Below are positions 20,318-31,069 of a DNA stretch of 64,000 nt, piece by piece. The DNA lies in contig BDIU01000167.1 of the NCBI GenBank assembly GCA_002118135.1, positions 186,536 to 250,535 of the forward strand, written 5' to 3'. Origin of the DNA: Trebouxia sp. TZW2008 (Eukaryota; Chlorophyta; Trebouxiophyceae; Trebouxiales; Trebouxiaceae). The notes under the pieces are model-generated. The model was given only the letters and a program-made list of their open reading frames with translations, did not search any database and was not told the DNA's origin. Made by a program: the position numbers and the translations under genes. How positions within the stretch are numbered: position 1 is the stretch's first letter; each line of letters begins with the position of its first letter.

Positions 20318-21146
20318 TACACAGCACATATTTGATGGCTTTGACTGCTTTTGCACCTGCTGTGAAGATTTGTCCAATGTCTGCCAAAACAGCAGCATTT
20401 TTCCTGTTTATTTTTGGTTCTGTGGCAGCAAGCCAAATTGATCACAGCGCTGCTGGGATGCGTTACTTCAGTCAGTCATGTGAAGGGCAGATCATCTGAG
20501 GCTGGCTCAAAGGCTGCAAAGCACAAGCTCATTGCGCTTTTGGTTCTTTGCAAGACCTGCGGCTGTTCTGGGGTTTGTTTTTATTCATGTCTGAGAGCTG
20601 CCAGGTTAATACACATTATTGCACAATCAGCACACACAATTACTGAATTATCAACAGTGCAGCTGTCATTTATAGGACACTTGCGCTTTGCTTTCTTTCT
20701 TCCTTGAGGTTGGGCTTGCTTACAAAACATAAAGAAGGGAAACGCTGACGTGTAGTGCTCATGAGGATCTCCAGAACTTGTTTGGGCAATGTACGCGTTC
20801 GTTGTTGAAATTATACAGTTGCAAATGGCAAGGCTACTGGATTGTATGAGAAGTGCCGTTATTCATGCAGTTTGCCCTTGAGTGTGACCATGTGCGGAAG
20901 ATCAAACAGCATGAGCTCAATCAACAAGGCTGCAGGTTGCTATCAACATTCGGCGGCATGAAATTCTGACAGCGTGCAGAGAAAAGTACGCCATGCGTTA
21001 CTTCATTTCGCATGGCTTGAGATTCATCTCTACGAGCAGGAAAATGTGTCGGACGGATGCCGCAGTTTAGTCGACGCCGAACCGTCCTACGATAGAACAG
21101 CTAACCTGTATTAGGCGAGTGTTGGACTGAGCATGCGCCATTGTCG
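20318..21146. other. Intergenic region
   Basis: This is the 3' flank of the PsbP-domain gene and the upstream region of the CRAL-TRIO gene. It is AT-richer than the coding parts. No recognisable exon, RNA gene or repeat array was seen. Confidence 0.5.
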
Positions 21147-23945
21147 ATGACGTTCAACGAATCGGCGATACACACGATCCCCGCGTTTACTGAGCAACAG
21201 GAGAGCAAAATCTCGGAGCTGCTGCAGTCCGTGTCACCTGAATTACAGGTCAGCTTCGCGCACTTCTGCTGAAGAAGCCTCTGGCACAGCTGCCATTTCA
21301 GCACTTACAATCAAGAACAGCTGCAAGTCCCCCTTTTGCAGACTCTTGATCAGTCTTGCAGCACAACAAGAAGTGTCAAATACGCACGTCTTTGTTGCAT
21401 TGCTTGGCATGCCAATCTGTCTCCCTGCACACACCTTTGTGCCGAAAGTCAAACGGCACAGGACACAAACAAGCCAAAACCAAAAGGGCAGATTTCTTAC
21501 AGTGAGCCATCCTGGCCTGCAGGCAAGCCCACCTCTGAGGGTCTGGTGTTCGCACAGCACTTTGGCCCGGTATCTTCAAGCAAGGGACTGGAACTTGGCA
21601 GGCGCAGAGAAGCAGCTCAGAGGCACAATAGAATGGTGTGTGCAATCTGGTTTGTGCATGTGAAAAGTCTCCTCTGCTTGCCGTCTGAATACCTGCCACA
21701 AAAGACTGTGCGCACTACATTTCAGCAGCTGCAGTCTGAGTGCTGCAAGGCGAGCACAACATACAGCTCTTGATGCTAATTTATCATACCTCTCAAAATT
21801 TGAGGTTTCAGCGTGACTTCATCATGATGTTCACATCAGACCTGTTCAGCTCACAGTCAGTCTCTTGCAGGCGCAGAACATACAGGCCAGATGCAATCAC
21901 CTGGGCAGATGTAGAGCCAGAAGCTGTGACTGGCAAGCAGTTCAGGCTGTCAGTCAGAGACAAGGCAGGCCGTGCTGTCCTTGTCATGCGTCCTAGGTCA
22001 GATACCTTGCTCTTGTTGCGGTCTGCCTTCATGCATGCGTGGCCTTGCTAACATGCGCAACAGAGACAGTTGCTCCAATGCAAAACTTGCAGGGTCAAAT
22101 CTGATTTCAGTACCAGTCAAAGTATGCTGTCAAGCACAACTGCACCCTAGTGGCAATTGCCGTACAGAACATGTCTTGTTTTTTGGCCATTTTGGCTGGC
22201 TGCCCATTATCTTCAGCGTTACTTTCAAATCGCATTCTACTTCATCAATGCACACATCGAACCCCATTTCTGCATTAGGTTTGTATTGAACATTATCAAA
22301 TGACGTTACCAAAGGGGGTCCCCCTTGGCACATCCATCACAGCCTTGTTGGCTACGGATGTAAGAATCAACTCCTCCTCCTCCGTGTACAGCAAATCAAA
22401 AGCCATGCCTGCATGGTGATAGCATGACACGCCTAGGCCAAAGCTCCTATCACCTTTGAATACAGGTGTTCAAAGGGTACGGCATACCCAGGCCTGTGGA
22501 ACGCAGGTTGCTAGTGACATCTGCTACGACATCTGTGGCAGTGACAAGCCAACGTTTCAACTTGCTTGTTGCAGGAATGAGAACAGCAAAGTGGCAGAGA
22601 GGCAGCTGAAGTATCTGGTGTACAGCTTGGAGGCTGCCTGCAGAGCAGCTGATGAAGCAGGTCAGACATGTGTCACTGATGCTGTTACCTCGATGGTGCA
22701 CATCACCCTTATTGACCCTGTCATGTAGCAACAAGGGTCCTGTTCAGATGCAGTCAGTCACAAGCATGCTGGCTGCGTAATGCCATCAGCATGCTTGTGT
22801 GTCTTGCTCAAATGATCACAGCCTGCAAAGCTGCAATCAGCCTAATGTGCACGCAAAGTTTTGTCAAAGCATGTCATGGAAGTCTGCACAGAGCCAATCC
22901 TGGTAAAACACTGCCATCAGCTACTTCTACAGATTTGCTCATGCGATGTGGCTTAATTCAAGCATGCAGATGCTGATTGATGCTGGCAAGTCTTCGTTGA
23001 CTGATTGCTATCTCAAAGAATGGCACAGCATGATTAGCTGTACTGCTGTGCTGTGTGATGGCAAACAGCCAATAAAGATTCAAAGCTGAACTGCGTCAAG
23101 CGCCAAGGCCACAGGAATTTGGGTACCTTTGGGTCTGATCACATTGACAAGTAGTATCAGACCCTGGAGTGCATGCGCAGGAGTGGGCAAAATGACGTGG
23201 CTGATTGACTTTGAGGGTTACAGCTATCGAAACGCCCCTCCCATCAGCATGGCTATGAAGGCGCTGAATATCCTGCAGAACCACTACCCTGAGAGACTAG
23301 GGTTGGCGGTGTGCTACCACCCGCCCAGGCTCTTCCAGCTGACTTGGAGGGTCAGTCCCAAAGCACCACTTTCACTTTCCAATCCTGATGCTTGCTGTCT
23401 GCTGTGGCCCCGTGCATGCAGTATGCTATACTTGCAGCATATGATGAGGTGGCAGTCTGTGATGCTGAAAATGCATGGGTCTGGTACAGAGACAAGCTTG
23501 ACATGCGCTTAAGCACCACTCGGCAGAGCTCATCTCTGTGGATTAATGCTTGGACCTCAAACACCCTGGGACTGCAGATAATTTCAACGATCAGCATGGC
23601 AGGCTGCATGGCAGGTCTTCACACTGATTACCTGTGTTGTCCACTGTTTTCCAATCTGCTATTCTTTTGAGCTGTACATATAGGCTTTGTGCCTCCAAGT
23701 CCTCACTGCCCATGTATGTCATGCAGGCCACAAAGCCTTTCATTGATCCAGTGACACACAAGAAGATCCTCTTCATAGACGCAAACAACACAACCACCAT
23801 GCCAGAGCACTTTCACATGGAAAGCCTAGAGCAGTGTATGGGAGGAAGCCTATCATCCAGCCAAATTTTCAATCTTGATCATTACAGAGCAGAGATGACA
23901 GCAGAAGATGCGCGGCAGCAGCAGGCATATGCAGCTGTCAAGTAG
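21147..23945 (+). CDS. CRAL-TRIO (Sec14-like) lipid-transfer protein
   Basis: Sec14-like proteins bind and exchange phosphoinositides or other lipids in a CRAL-TRIO pocket. The first exon (21147-21246) gives MTFNESAIHTIPAFTEQQES. The CRAL-TRIO N-terminal helices are at about 21560-21635 (TLARYLQARDWNLAGAEKQL, RGTIEW). Then come RRTYRPDAITWADVEPEAVT and DKAGRAVLVMRPR (about 21871-21996), NENSKVAERQLKYLVYSLEA (about 22576-22660), the core GKMTWLIDFEGYSYRNAPP with NILQNHYPERLGLAVCYHPP (about 23184-23349), and ATKPFIDPVTHKKILFIDAN (about 23728) to the TAG at 23943-23945. Exon borders have GT/AG. The layout matches the short single-domain family (random slug protein 5-like), with no GOLD or nodulin tail. 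There is no signal peptide, so it is probably cytosolic or peripheral at membranes. Confidence 0.87.
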
Positions 23946-24758
23946 TCTTTGAAGTCCAAACTCAAGTTGCCGATCAATTGCACTGCATTCAGAAGCAGCA
24001 TGAAACAAGCAGTGTGGCGAAACTGCGGTCTTCTGTTTTACAACAATATGCTAGGTGTATTTTGAAGTAGCGGTCGCAAAAGGTAGACGACTGTACCAGA
24101 CAGTGGGGGCATTGGGGGCAGGAGCCAGACTTCTGCATTGAAGAAGTGTAGAATGAGCAGTCAGCGGGGTGTGGTGTGTGCAGCACTTTCCTTTGCCATG
24201 TAGATAGCGAGCAGCAAGTTGTGATGCTCTATCAAACATCTGCAGGTTGCTGCTGACACAGCTTGATATTGTATGATTCTGAACCGTTATAAATCAGATG
24301 TCAATATGTTCTTGATAGTATTGACCTGCTGTGTTGTTCCGACTTTGAACATGAGCTGACATAAGCATGCTCTGCGAACCTCAATTATATTGATAGCACT
24401 GCACAACGAAGACAAAGCACAGCAAGGGACCCTTCCCAAGGGTTATGTCCCCCGCCGAAACATGACTGGATGCAACAGTGCTTTACACATATTTGCTGAT
24501 GAGACCTTGTAAGACAGGTTGCTTGCAGTTGTGCTCGTCCAAGGGGCCAAACAAGTCAGAAACAATGCGTGGACTCTGATAAAAGCTGATTGTGCAACGT
24601 GCCTTGACAGCACAGTCCACGATCAGATTCTATCAAAAAGAAAGCTGGTTGAACACAGTCCCTGCACGCTGCACTCTCAATGCCAAAACTATAAACAAAT
24701 TCGCATGGTCAGCTGCTCAAGCAGAGGTGCAAAAAGAGATACGTGGCAAACGCCTGTG
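23946..24758. other. Intergenic region between convergent genes
   Basis: This is the shared 3' flank of the CRAL-TRIO gene (+) and CLP1 (-). No exon or RNA gene could be supported. AATTATATTGATAG near 24382 is AT-rich. Confidence 0.5.
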
Positions 24759-27700
24759 CTATTCAAAGTACACCTGGAATGACCCTGCTATCAAAAGTTT
24801 GCCCGGCAACTCACCTGGACAAGGCTGCAGGTATGTTATCTGATTCTGCTTGTTGTCTACATCAGTGACATACAAGAATCCAGCAACATTGACTGACAGA
24901 AGCTGTTCAGGAGTTGCTGCGAATGAGACACCCAACAAGCAATTCAACACCTCGCTGCAGTGATTTACTTTTGTGATCCTCAGTGGATTTGCCACTGCAG
25001 TTGCTCCAATAGGCAAAGCAGAGGTCGGCGCTTTGGGGCCTCCGCCAATCTTATATATTTGTAACTTGTCTAGTTTGACTGTGCAAGACGTTGGGCTGAG
25101 ATCGTTTCTGACCCCATAGAAATATTCCCGAACACGTGACATTCTGGAGGTCTTCCTGTAGTCTCTCTCCCGCGTCACAACACCTGCCGATTTGCTCACT
25201 TTCACAAAGTCAACACGATGCCCACCCTGCAGCAAAAGCAGCAAAGCTCCTGAGAGATGTTGACGCCACAATGAGGCTTTCAGCGTCTCTACAGCAGCAG
25301 TCAAATATGCCTACAGCACCTCTCAGCATGTGGCATTCTGCCTGCTGCCGAGACCGTGCGATTGTACTGTGTGAGTGCAGGTGTTCCCGAAGTTGCAGAC
25401 ATGATCCTGATGTCTGAATGCAGCTGGGGTGCTAAAACTGACACATGAACACCACAGCATGCAAGTCATGTCAGGCTCACAGTAGTGCCTGTGTTAGACA
25501 CTACGTCATCAGAGGCGACAGCATGGCAGTTGACAAGGTTTGATGCACGGACAGATGCTAAGCACATCAGGGTTGCACGTGCGGAAGGAACCTTGTAGGC
25601 AGATTGCAGCTGACGCAGTAGGCGCTCTTCCCCAAGCACCAGGACAATATTGACGCGCATGGCCTGGATGATATGCAGTAGCAGCTCAAACCCCAGGCCA
25701 TCAACCCAGCCCATGGTATTGATCATCATGCCTGATGCTGCAGTCTGCAATGGAGCACAAGCCTTGTGTGCGGGACATGTCTGTGGGGCCAAGCATGAGA
25801 GCTAGTACGTTCCTCTGTTGGGTTATCCAAGCCAGGCAGTGCAGCTACATGCTGCACACATGAAACAGTAAATGCGCCTGCTGTGACTGCTCATTTTTGC
25901 AGCGTATTGATCACAGCTGTTATTGTTGTCCTTGTATACTTCGATGGCAGTCAAGCTGCTGCTGGCATGCACTTGCTTTGAAGGCAGCTCAAATGCCATG
26001 AGAGATAGCCTGACTGCCTATGAACCAGCCTTGCATGCAAGGGAGCATACAGTAGCTGCCTCACGCGCGCTGGGAGTGCAGCTGGTGCACATCTCAGACA
26101 AGCGTTTTCTACTGGTATATGAGCGTAGCAGGATCAGACGGCTCATACCTTTGTGCTTAGCTTGGCTCGCTTGTCCAACATGCCTGCTAACTGCTCCACT
26201 AGAGTCTTGTACAGCTCAAAGTGCTCATGAGCACTAGTGTGCCCGTAATAGAACACAATTGGCACCTCAACTGGGAGGCCTTCCTCAATGTCAACAGGCA
26301 CTTCTATAGGAGTTGCACCGATGCTGCCTGGTGTTGTGATGCCACCTTGCCCTGCAACAGTATTTTTCTACCCAAAGTGCCATCAGATATGATGAACACA
26401 TGGATTGAAACAGCAGCCAAAATACCAGTTTGGGCTTTGGTGTTCAGCCGAATGGGCAGAGAACAAACGTTGATATGCCTTTTGATGATGTCTGTAATTC
26501 TCTAAATAACGTCAATAGATGACACATTTGTTCAGGTCAACAGGTGAGCTACTCAGCCATGTTACACGCTTGCTCATGTTCACCATGATGGGCAGATGCA
26601 TTGTGCCAAACTCGTGATATGAGCCTCATGCAAGCTCAGGAGGCCCACACGCTAGTAGAGATGCCACAGAGTGGCTCATCAAATACATCGCTTTGCGAGC
26701 ATCAAAGGTCTTGAGACTGCCAGCAAACAATCAATGCTGTGCTGAGCTATTGTACCCTAATTGAATTGCCCGAGCTCACTAGCTGCACAACATGTGACAA
26801 CATACTCTGCTGACTGTGCACATAGGAGGGGCCACATGCACACTCGCCTTGCAGCGACAAAGTCATGGCAAAAATGCTACTTGCATCCTACTACAACAAG
26901 CTGCTACAGGGAGGCCTACCAATGTCCAGATCAACCATGGTTGGCTCCCAGCTGTGTCTGACTGCATAGTTGAGGAAAACTCTGCACAAAGTGCTTTTGC
27001 CAGAGTCTGTGGGGCCCACAATCTGCAGTCAACGTAGACAAAATATTTGTTCCAATTAAAACAACGGGTGAGCAGGGAAGGGCTTTGCAATCATCACAGC
27101 CAAAAGTGTTTGTTCAAACCTTTATCAAAGCTTGTACAGGGAAGGGCAGCCAAAATGACATTCTATACCTACCAAGGTTCTGGGCTCATCGCTTGTTTGT
27201 CCTTCCAGTCTGGCTGCGCGACAGCTATTGAGAACATTGTGCAGATTGAGGTATTCAATCATAGGTGTTTCAGCTGAATCGTACCTGCGCTCAAAGCCCT
27301 GCTTCAGCGCAGGAAAGACATTGCAATTTGCAGATGTCCAGCTTGCAGCACAATCAGAACGCACACTAGCCCAATTACATCGTCTATCACTTCTGGCCTG
27401 GCTGGATCAGTAGCCAGTTCAACTGTGCATCCCTCCCAAGTGAACACCTGCAATGGATAGCTTTGCTGCTAGATGATGACGCTAAGCTCACTGAGCATGG
27501 GCTGCACTCAGAGTTCAGAAGGAAAGCCATCTGACATATGCTGACAATCAGGTCATGGCTCTGGCTTAGTACCGCAAAGTTCTGGCTTCTCAATCCAACT
27601 CTGTCCCCAAGTGTCAGGTCTGTGCCGAAAACTTCAGCCACTCCTTGCTTCAGCTGCAAGTGACCCAACGAACATCCCAAACGACAATAGCTGAACGCTG

Positions 27701-27831
27701 GACCTCAACAAATGAAAAGGACTTACGGTGACGAACACGACTTTTCCCACTTTGACTTCAACACGTAGCTCGGATTGCTGCACAGCACCGATGCATCGAT
27801 CGGTTTTGCAACATGAGTGGCATACGCGCAC
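24759..27831 (-). CDS. CLP1: RNA 5'-kinase / cleavage factor CLP1
   Basis: CLP1 is the polynucleotide 5'-kinase subunit of pre-mRNA 3' cleavage factor II and of the tRNA splicing machinery in many eukaryotes. On the minus strand the order is [15 protein letters not shown] (about 27770), [18 protein letters not shown] (about 27650), [20 protein letters not shown] (about 27450), [20 protein letters not shown] (about 27260) and Walker [14 protein letters not shown] (about 27010). Then come [26 protein letters not shown] and [20 protein letters not shown] (about 26350-26170), the lid region [20 protein letters not shown] (about 25700) and the C-terminal domain [20 protein letters not shown] to the TAG at 24761-24759. 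The domain order is the full CLP1 order. The start is uncertain. ATG at 27831 is in frame with ELRVEV, but a CAG before that motif could be an acceptor with the true first exon further upstream. Confidence 0.88.
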
Positions 27832-28190
27832 ATCAGACAGTTACTCAGCCGAATGCACACAAGTTTAAAGCAAGCAAGCACACCCTTGTCAGAGAGTACT
27901 GCCTTTTCGTTTCTTTCGAAGCCATGCCTGATCAAGAAACACGCTGCAATACCAGGGCCACGACAATGAAATCAGGACACAAGTTGGGGTCCTCTAGCGC
28001 AAGATTTGCCGGTGAACTTTGACAACAGGCATTTTGAACGAGCATGCAGTCAAGGTGTTACGCCGACAGGTTACGCCTACGCAGCTGTAAAGGGTACTTA
28101 CGGTAGCTGTGCAAACCATCAGTTCTGCACGGCAGAGCGACCTGTGCGCAAGCCAGAGGAGCAGACGCATAGAAGGCTCAACGCGTCGAG
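27832..28190. promoter_or_regulatory. Divergent CLP1 / ICL-like intergenic region
   Basis: The gap of 359 bases between opposite start codons presumably holds both promoters and perhaps a first CLP1 exon. No clear TATA box was found. Confidence 0.45.
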
Positions 28191-30618
28191 ATGCTGTTGA
28201 GCGGAAATAAGCTTCAGACTCCCCATTGTCCACCGCTGCAACGCCAGCAAACGCGGCGCACAGCTGTGCACAAACGCATCAGCTGCAGTGCAAACGGTGC
28301 ACCTAAAAAGACAACGGTGCACCGGCTGATCGATCAGCAAGGTGCTTTGTTGGTTCCAGGGGTACACGACGCCCTGTCAGCCAAGGTTCTCGCGCATACT
28401 GGGCATGTATCGGCGTTTGTTTCCGGCTATGCAGTAAGTGTCGCATGCCACGGCTTCAGATATGTTGCGACGTGTTGGGCCCTGCTGAAAGCCTATAGAA
28501 CGCAACACGATGTCTTGAGCAATGCATGCTTTGCTAGCAACTCCAGCAGATGCGCACGGCATTTCAAGTATGATCTCTATGCTATGCGTGCTTACCTGCA
28601 GGTCTCGGCGACGTTGCTAGGCGAGCCAGATGTTGGCCTGCTGACGCCACCAGAAATGGCACGCAAAACCAGCCAAATATGCATGAGCATTCCTCAAATT
28701 CCCGTGATCGTCGACGCAGACACAGGCAAGCGCAGCTGCAGTTCTCCAATATGTGTCTCTGACGGTGCTGTGTAAGGAATGCGACTGATACACATATGTA
28801 GACCGCCTGCAGTGTGCGCGTGTAATAAGCAATGCAGCAGCCTGCCACAATAAGGACTGGTCTGTGTGCAACAGGAGGTGGCAATGTGCTGAATGTGCAG
28901 CGTACCATCAAACAGTTCATTGCTGCTGGCGCAAAAGGTTGCACACTGGAGGACCAGAAATGGCCGAAAAAGTCTGGCTCTGTCCGAGGCAAAGAAGTAA
29001 TTGGAATTGATGAGCACATAGCAAAGGTAGCTGCAGCACCCTGAATGGATGTCCTGCAAAGCATGTCCTGCACTGCAGATCTTCAGCTGAGCTTGCTTGC
29101 CACCTGTAGGGTGCAAACCCTGTTACAGATGGTGTTGTTACATACATTACCGACACTTTTACATCATGTCTGACTGGTATATACATTGCTGAGCAGTATG
29201 GGTCTGCACTATTTTGAGAACATATTTCTGCACAATGTAGGTTGCTGCAGCTAGGGAAGCTATTGGTGATGCAGACTTCTTCCTCATAGCCAGAACTGAT
29301 GCACGCGCCACGTCGTCAAAAAGGGGGCTTGACGAAGCAATCACCAGAGCTAATGTTTACTTGGTAAGCACCAGCTGGCAATTGCCCCGCATAATGCCGG
29401 ACAGACTACCTTTTCAGTGTATGTTTGGGCAGTTACCAGGTATAAAGGCCAGGGATAAATCCGCAGACACTTTGCAGACAACTGTGTACAAAGACCTTCG
29501 CACCCTCTATGGTCCATACATCACATATTTTAGCACAGGACCAAACTGGTTGGAGAGAGCTGATTGCTCCAGTGCGTACCTAGCAAAGCCTGCAGAGCCT
29601 TGCTAGCATGCTTTGCTCGCTCCGCCCCGCCCTCCCACACCACCTCCTGGCTATTGCTCAGGGGTCAAGAACTTTTCAAATTCTACAGTGAGTTGTTCTG
29701 CTGGATACAAAACCTTGTAGTTGTGACTGTAGGAGGCAGGTGCGGACGCAAGCTATGTGGAGGGCCCTCGCAGCATTGAGGAACTCAGGGAGCTCGGACA
29801 GCGACAAAAGGTGCTGTTTGCATTCTTCATCACTTTGCATGCATGCTTATCACTGCACATGTGCTCTGCTTGCCTTATCGCAGTGCTCTATATGATGAGC
29901 ACAAGCTGCCCTTTGTGTCAGCTGCTTGTCAGATTCCTTTGTCCCCTCGCGTTCGCAGCTCATGTTTGCATCATGCGATTGTCTCGCAGTGTAATCCACC
30001 CTTGCAGTAAGTCCCTTCTTCATGGTCAGTATTCGAAGCTAGCTGAAGCGTCGAGGTTTTGCATATGCAGGGTCTGAAGGCCGCCAGCATGATATACGGT
30101 AGCACAACCCCTCTGCAGAGCGTAGGCGAGCTACAAAAGATGGGCTTCCAGATAGTCTTCAGACCGCTTTCTGGTATGCAACGCTCCTAAAATGCTGCCT
30201 TGTCATTCAATGCTGCTGTTATTGATAAACCTGCACACTTGCACATACGCTGACTTACATAAGCTTGCTGCATCGCTTTGTGGCATGCAATCCTTGTCTA
30301 AGCAGACTGCTCCTGAGGACATGCGTCTTTCCTTGCTTTCATTACTTCTGTACAGTCATTTGCGCTTGTGTGATCCTTGCAAGACACCTCTTATGGATGT
30401 CTGCAGCGCTGTATGCGGCAACAAAGACTCTCATAGATACATACGCCCAGATGCTGGATGCTGGCAAAGTCACAGACCTAGAACAGCTAGTGACCTTCGA
30501 CCAGTTCAATGCACTTGTGGGAATGGAAGAAAAGCTACAGTACGAGGAGAAGTATGGCAGAGGGGAGGGACAAGAGAAGTTGCATGTCAGAGTTTCAGGT
30601 CTTTCCCGGCCAATATAA
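28191..30618 (+). CDS. Isocitrate lyase/PEP mutase superfamily protein lacking the catalytic Cys
   Basis: The fold is the phosphoenolpyruvate mutase/isocitrate lyase barrel, like plant chloroplast carboxyvinyl-carboxyphosphonate phosphorylmutase-type proteins. The N-terminus (MLLSGNKLQTPHCPPLQRQQ...RTAVHKRISCSANG) looks like a chloroplast transit peptide. Then come ALLVPGVHDALSAKVL, SATLLGEPDVGLLTPPEM, the metal-binding VIVDADTG (about 28702-28724), GGGNVLNVQRTIKQFIAAGA, LEDQKWPKKSGSVRGKEVIG (about 28948-29007), DFFLIARTDARA, GADASYVEGPRSIEELREL, GLKAASMIYG and ALYAATKTLIDTYAQMLDAG to a TAA at 30616-30618. Lyases of this family have KKCGH in the active-site loop; here it is KKSGS (Ser codon 28973-28975). 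Cys-His is thus replaced by Ser-Ser, so C-C lyase activity is doubtful. The substrate is unknown. Confidence 0.85.
29531..29610. repeat. Dispersed intronic element, copy 2 (about 80 nt)
   Basis: This is the second copy of the element at 14644-14723: TAGCACAGG, CTGGTTGGAGA, TGATTGCTCCAGTG, GTACCTAGC, GCCTGC and TGCTAGCA in the same order. It sits in an intron of the ICL-like gene, in the same orientation relative to transcription as the RAD50 copy. Confidence 0.55.
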
Positions 30619-31069
30619 GACAAGTTGAACGCTAGTGTGACAAACCTGAGAGCTAGTGAGTGCATTGCCAGAGGGCAAGCAGATTAGTTTCCTTTTTGCT
30701 GAGAGGCTACATATATCAGAGATGTCGTTGACAGGATTGAGCAATGTGCGTGCATATCATAGTATATGATTAGTCTTTGAGTGCGCAGCATGCTTTCTCT
30801 GCGATTGAGATGCATATGCTTTGAAAACGCAAGAGCTGTCATGGCGATACTTTGTGCGGAATGATTATTGTGCGGCATATGCATCAGCCTAGATGTGAGT
30901 GGTGTCGCAGATACTCTCATGCCCAAGTGGCCTTTCAACCTCGTAACGGCTGACTGTAACGGCTATGCATCCTGCATGCATAACTGCGAAGGCTCGACGT
31001 CCACCGGGCGCATGAGACGAGGGCATGTCTATGTCAGACGTGACCTGGTTCTGTCGATAAGCAGCCTGA
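30619..31069. other. Intergenic region ICL-like - LAS1
   Basis: This region of 451 bases holds the 3' flank of the ICL-like gene and the LAS1 upstream region. No other exon is supported. Confidence 0.5.

Noticed and set aside
21336..21773. 145-codon plus-strand frame in the CRAL-TRIO gene
   Set aside because: Only a neighbouring frame (TLARYLQARDWNLAGAEKQL) matches the CRAL-TRIO N-terminal domain; the longer frame is a shadow plus intron.
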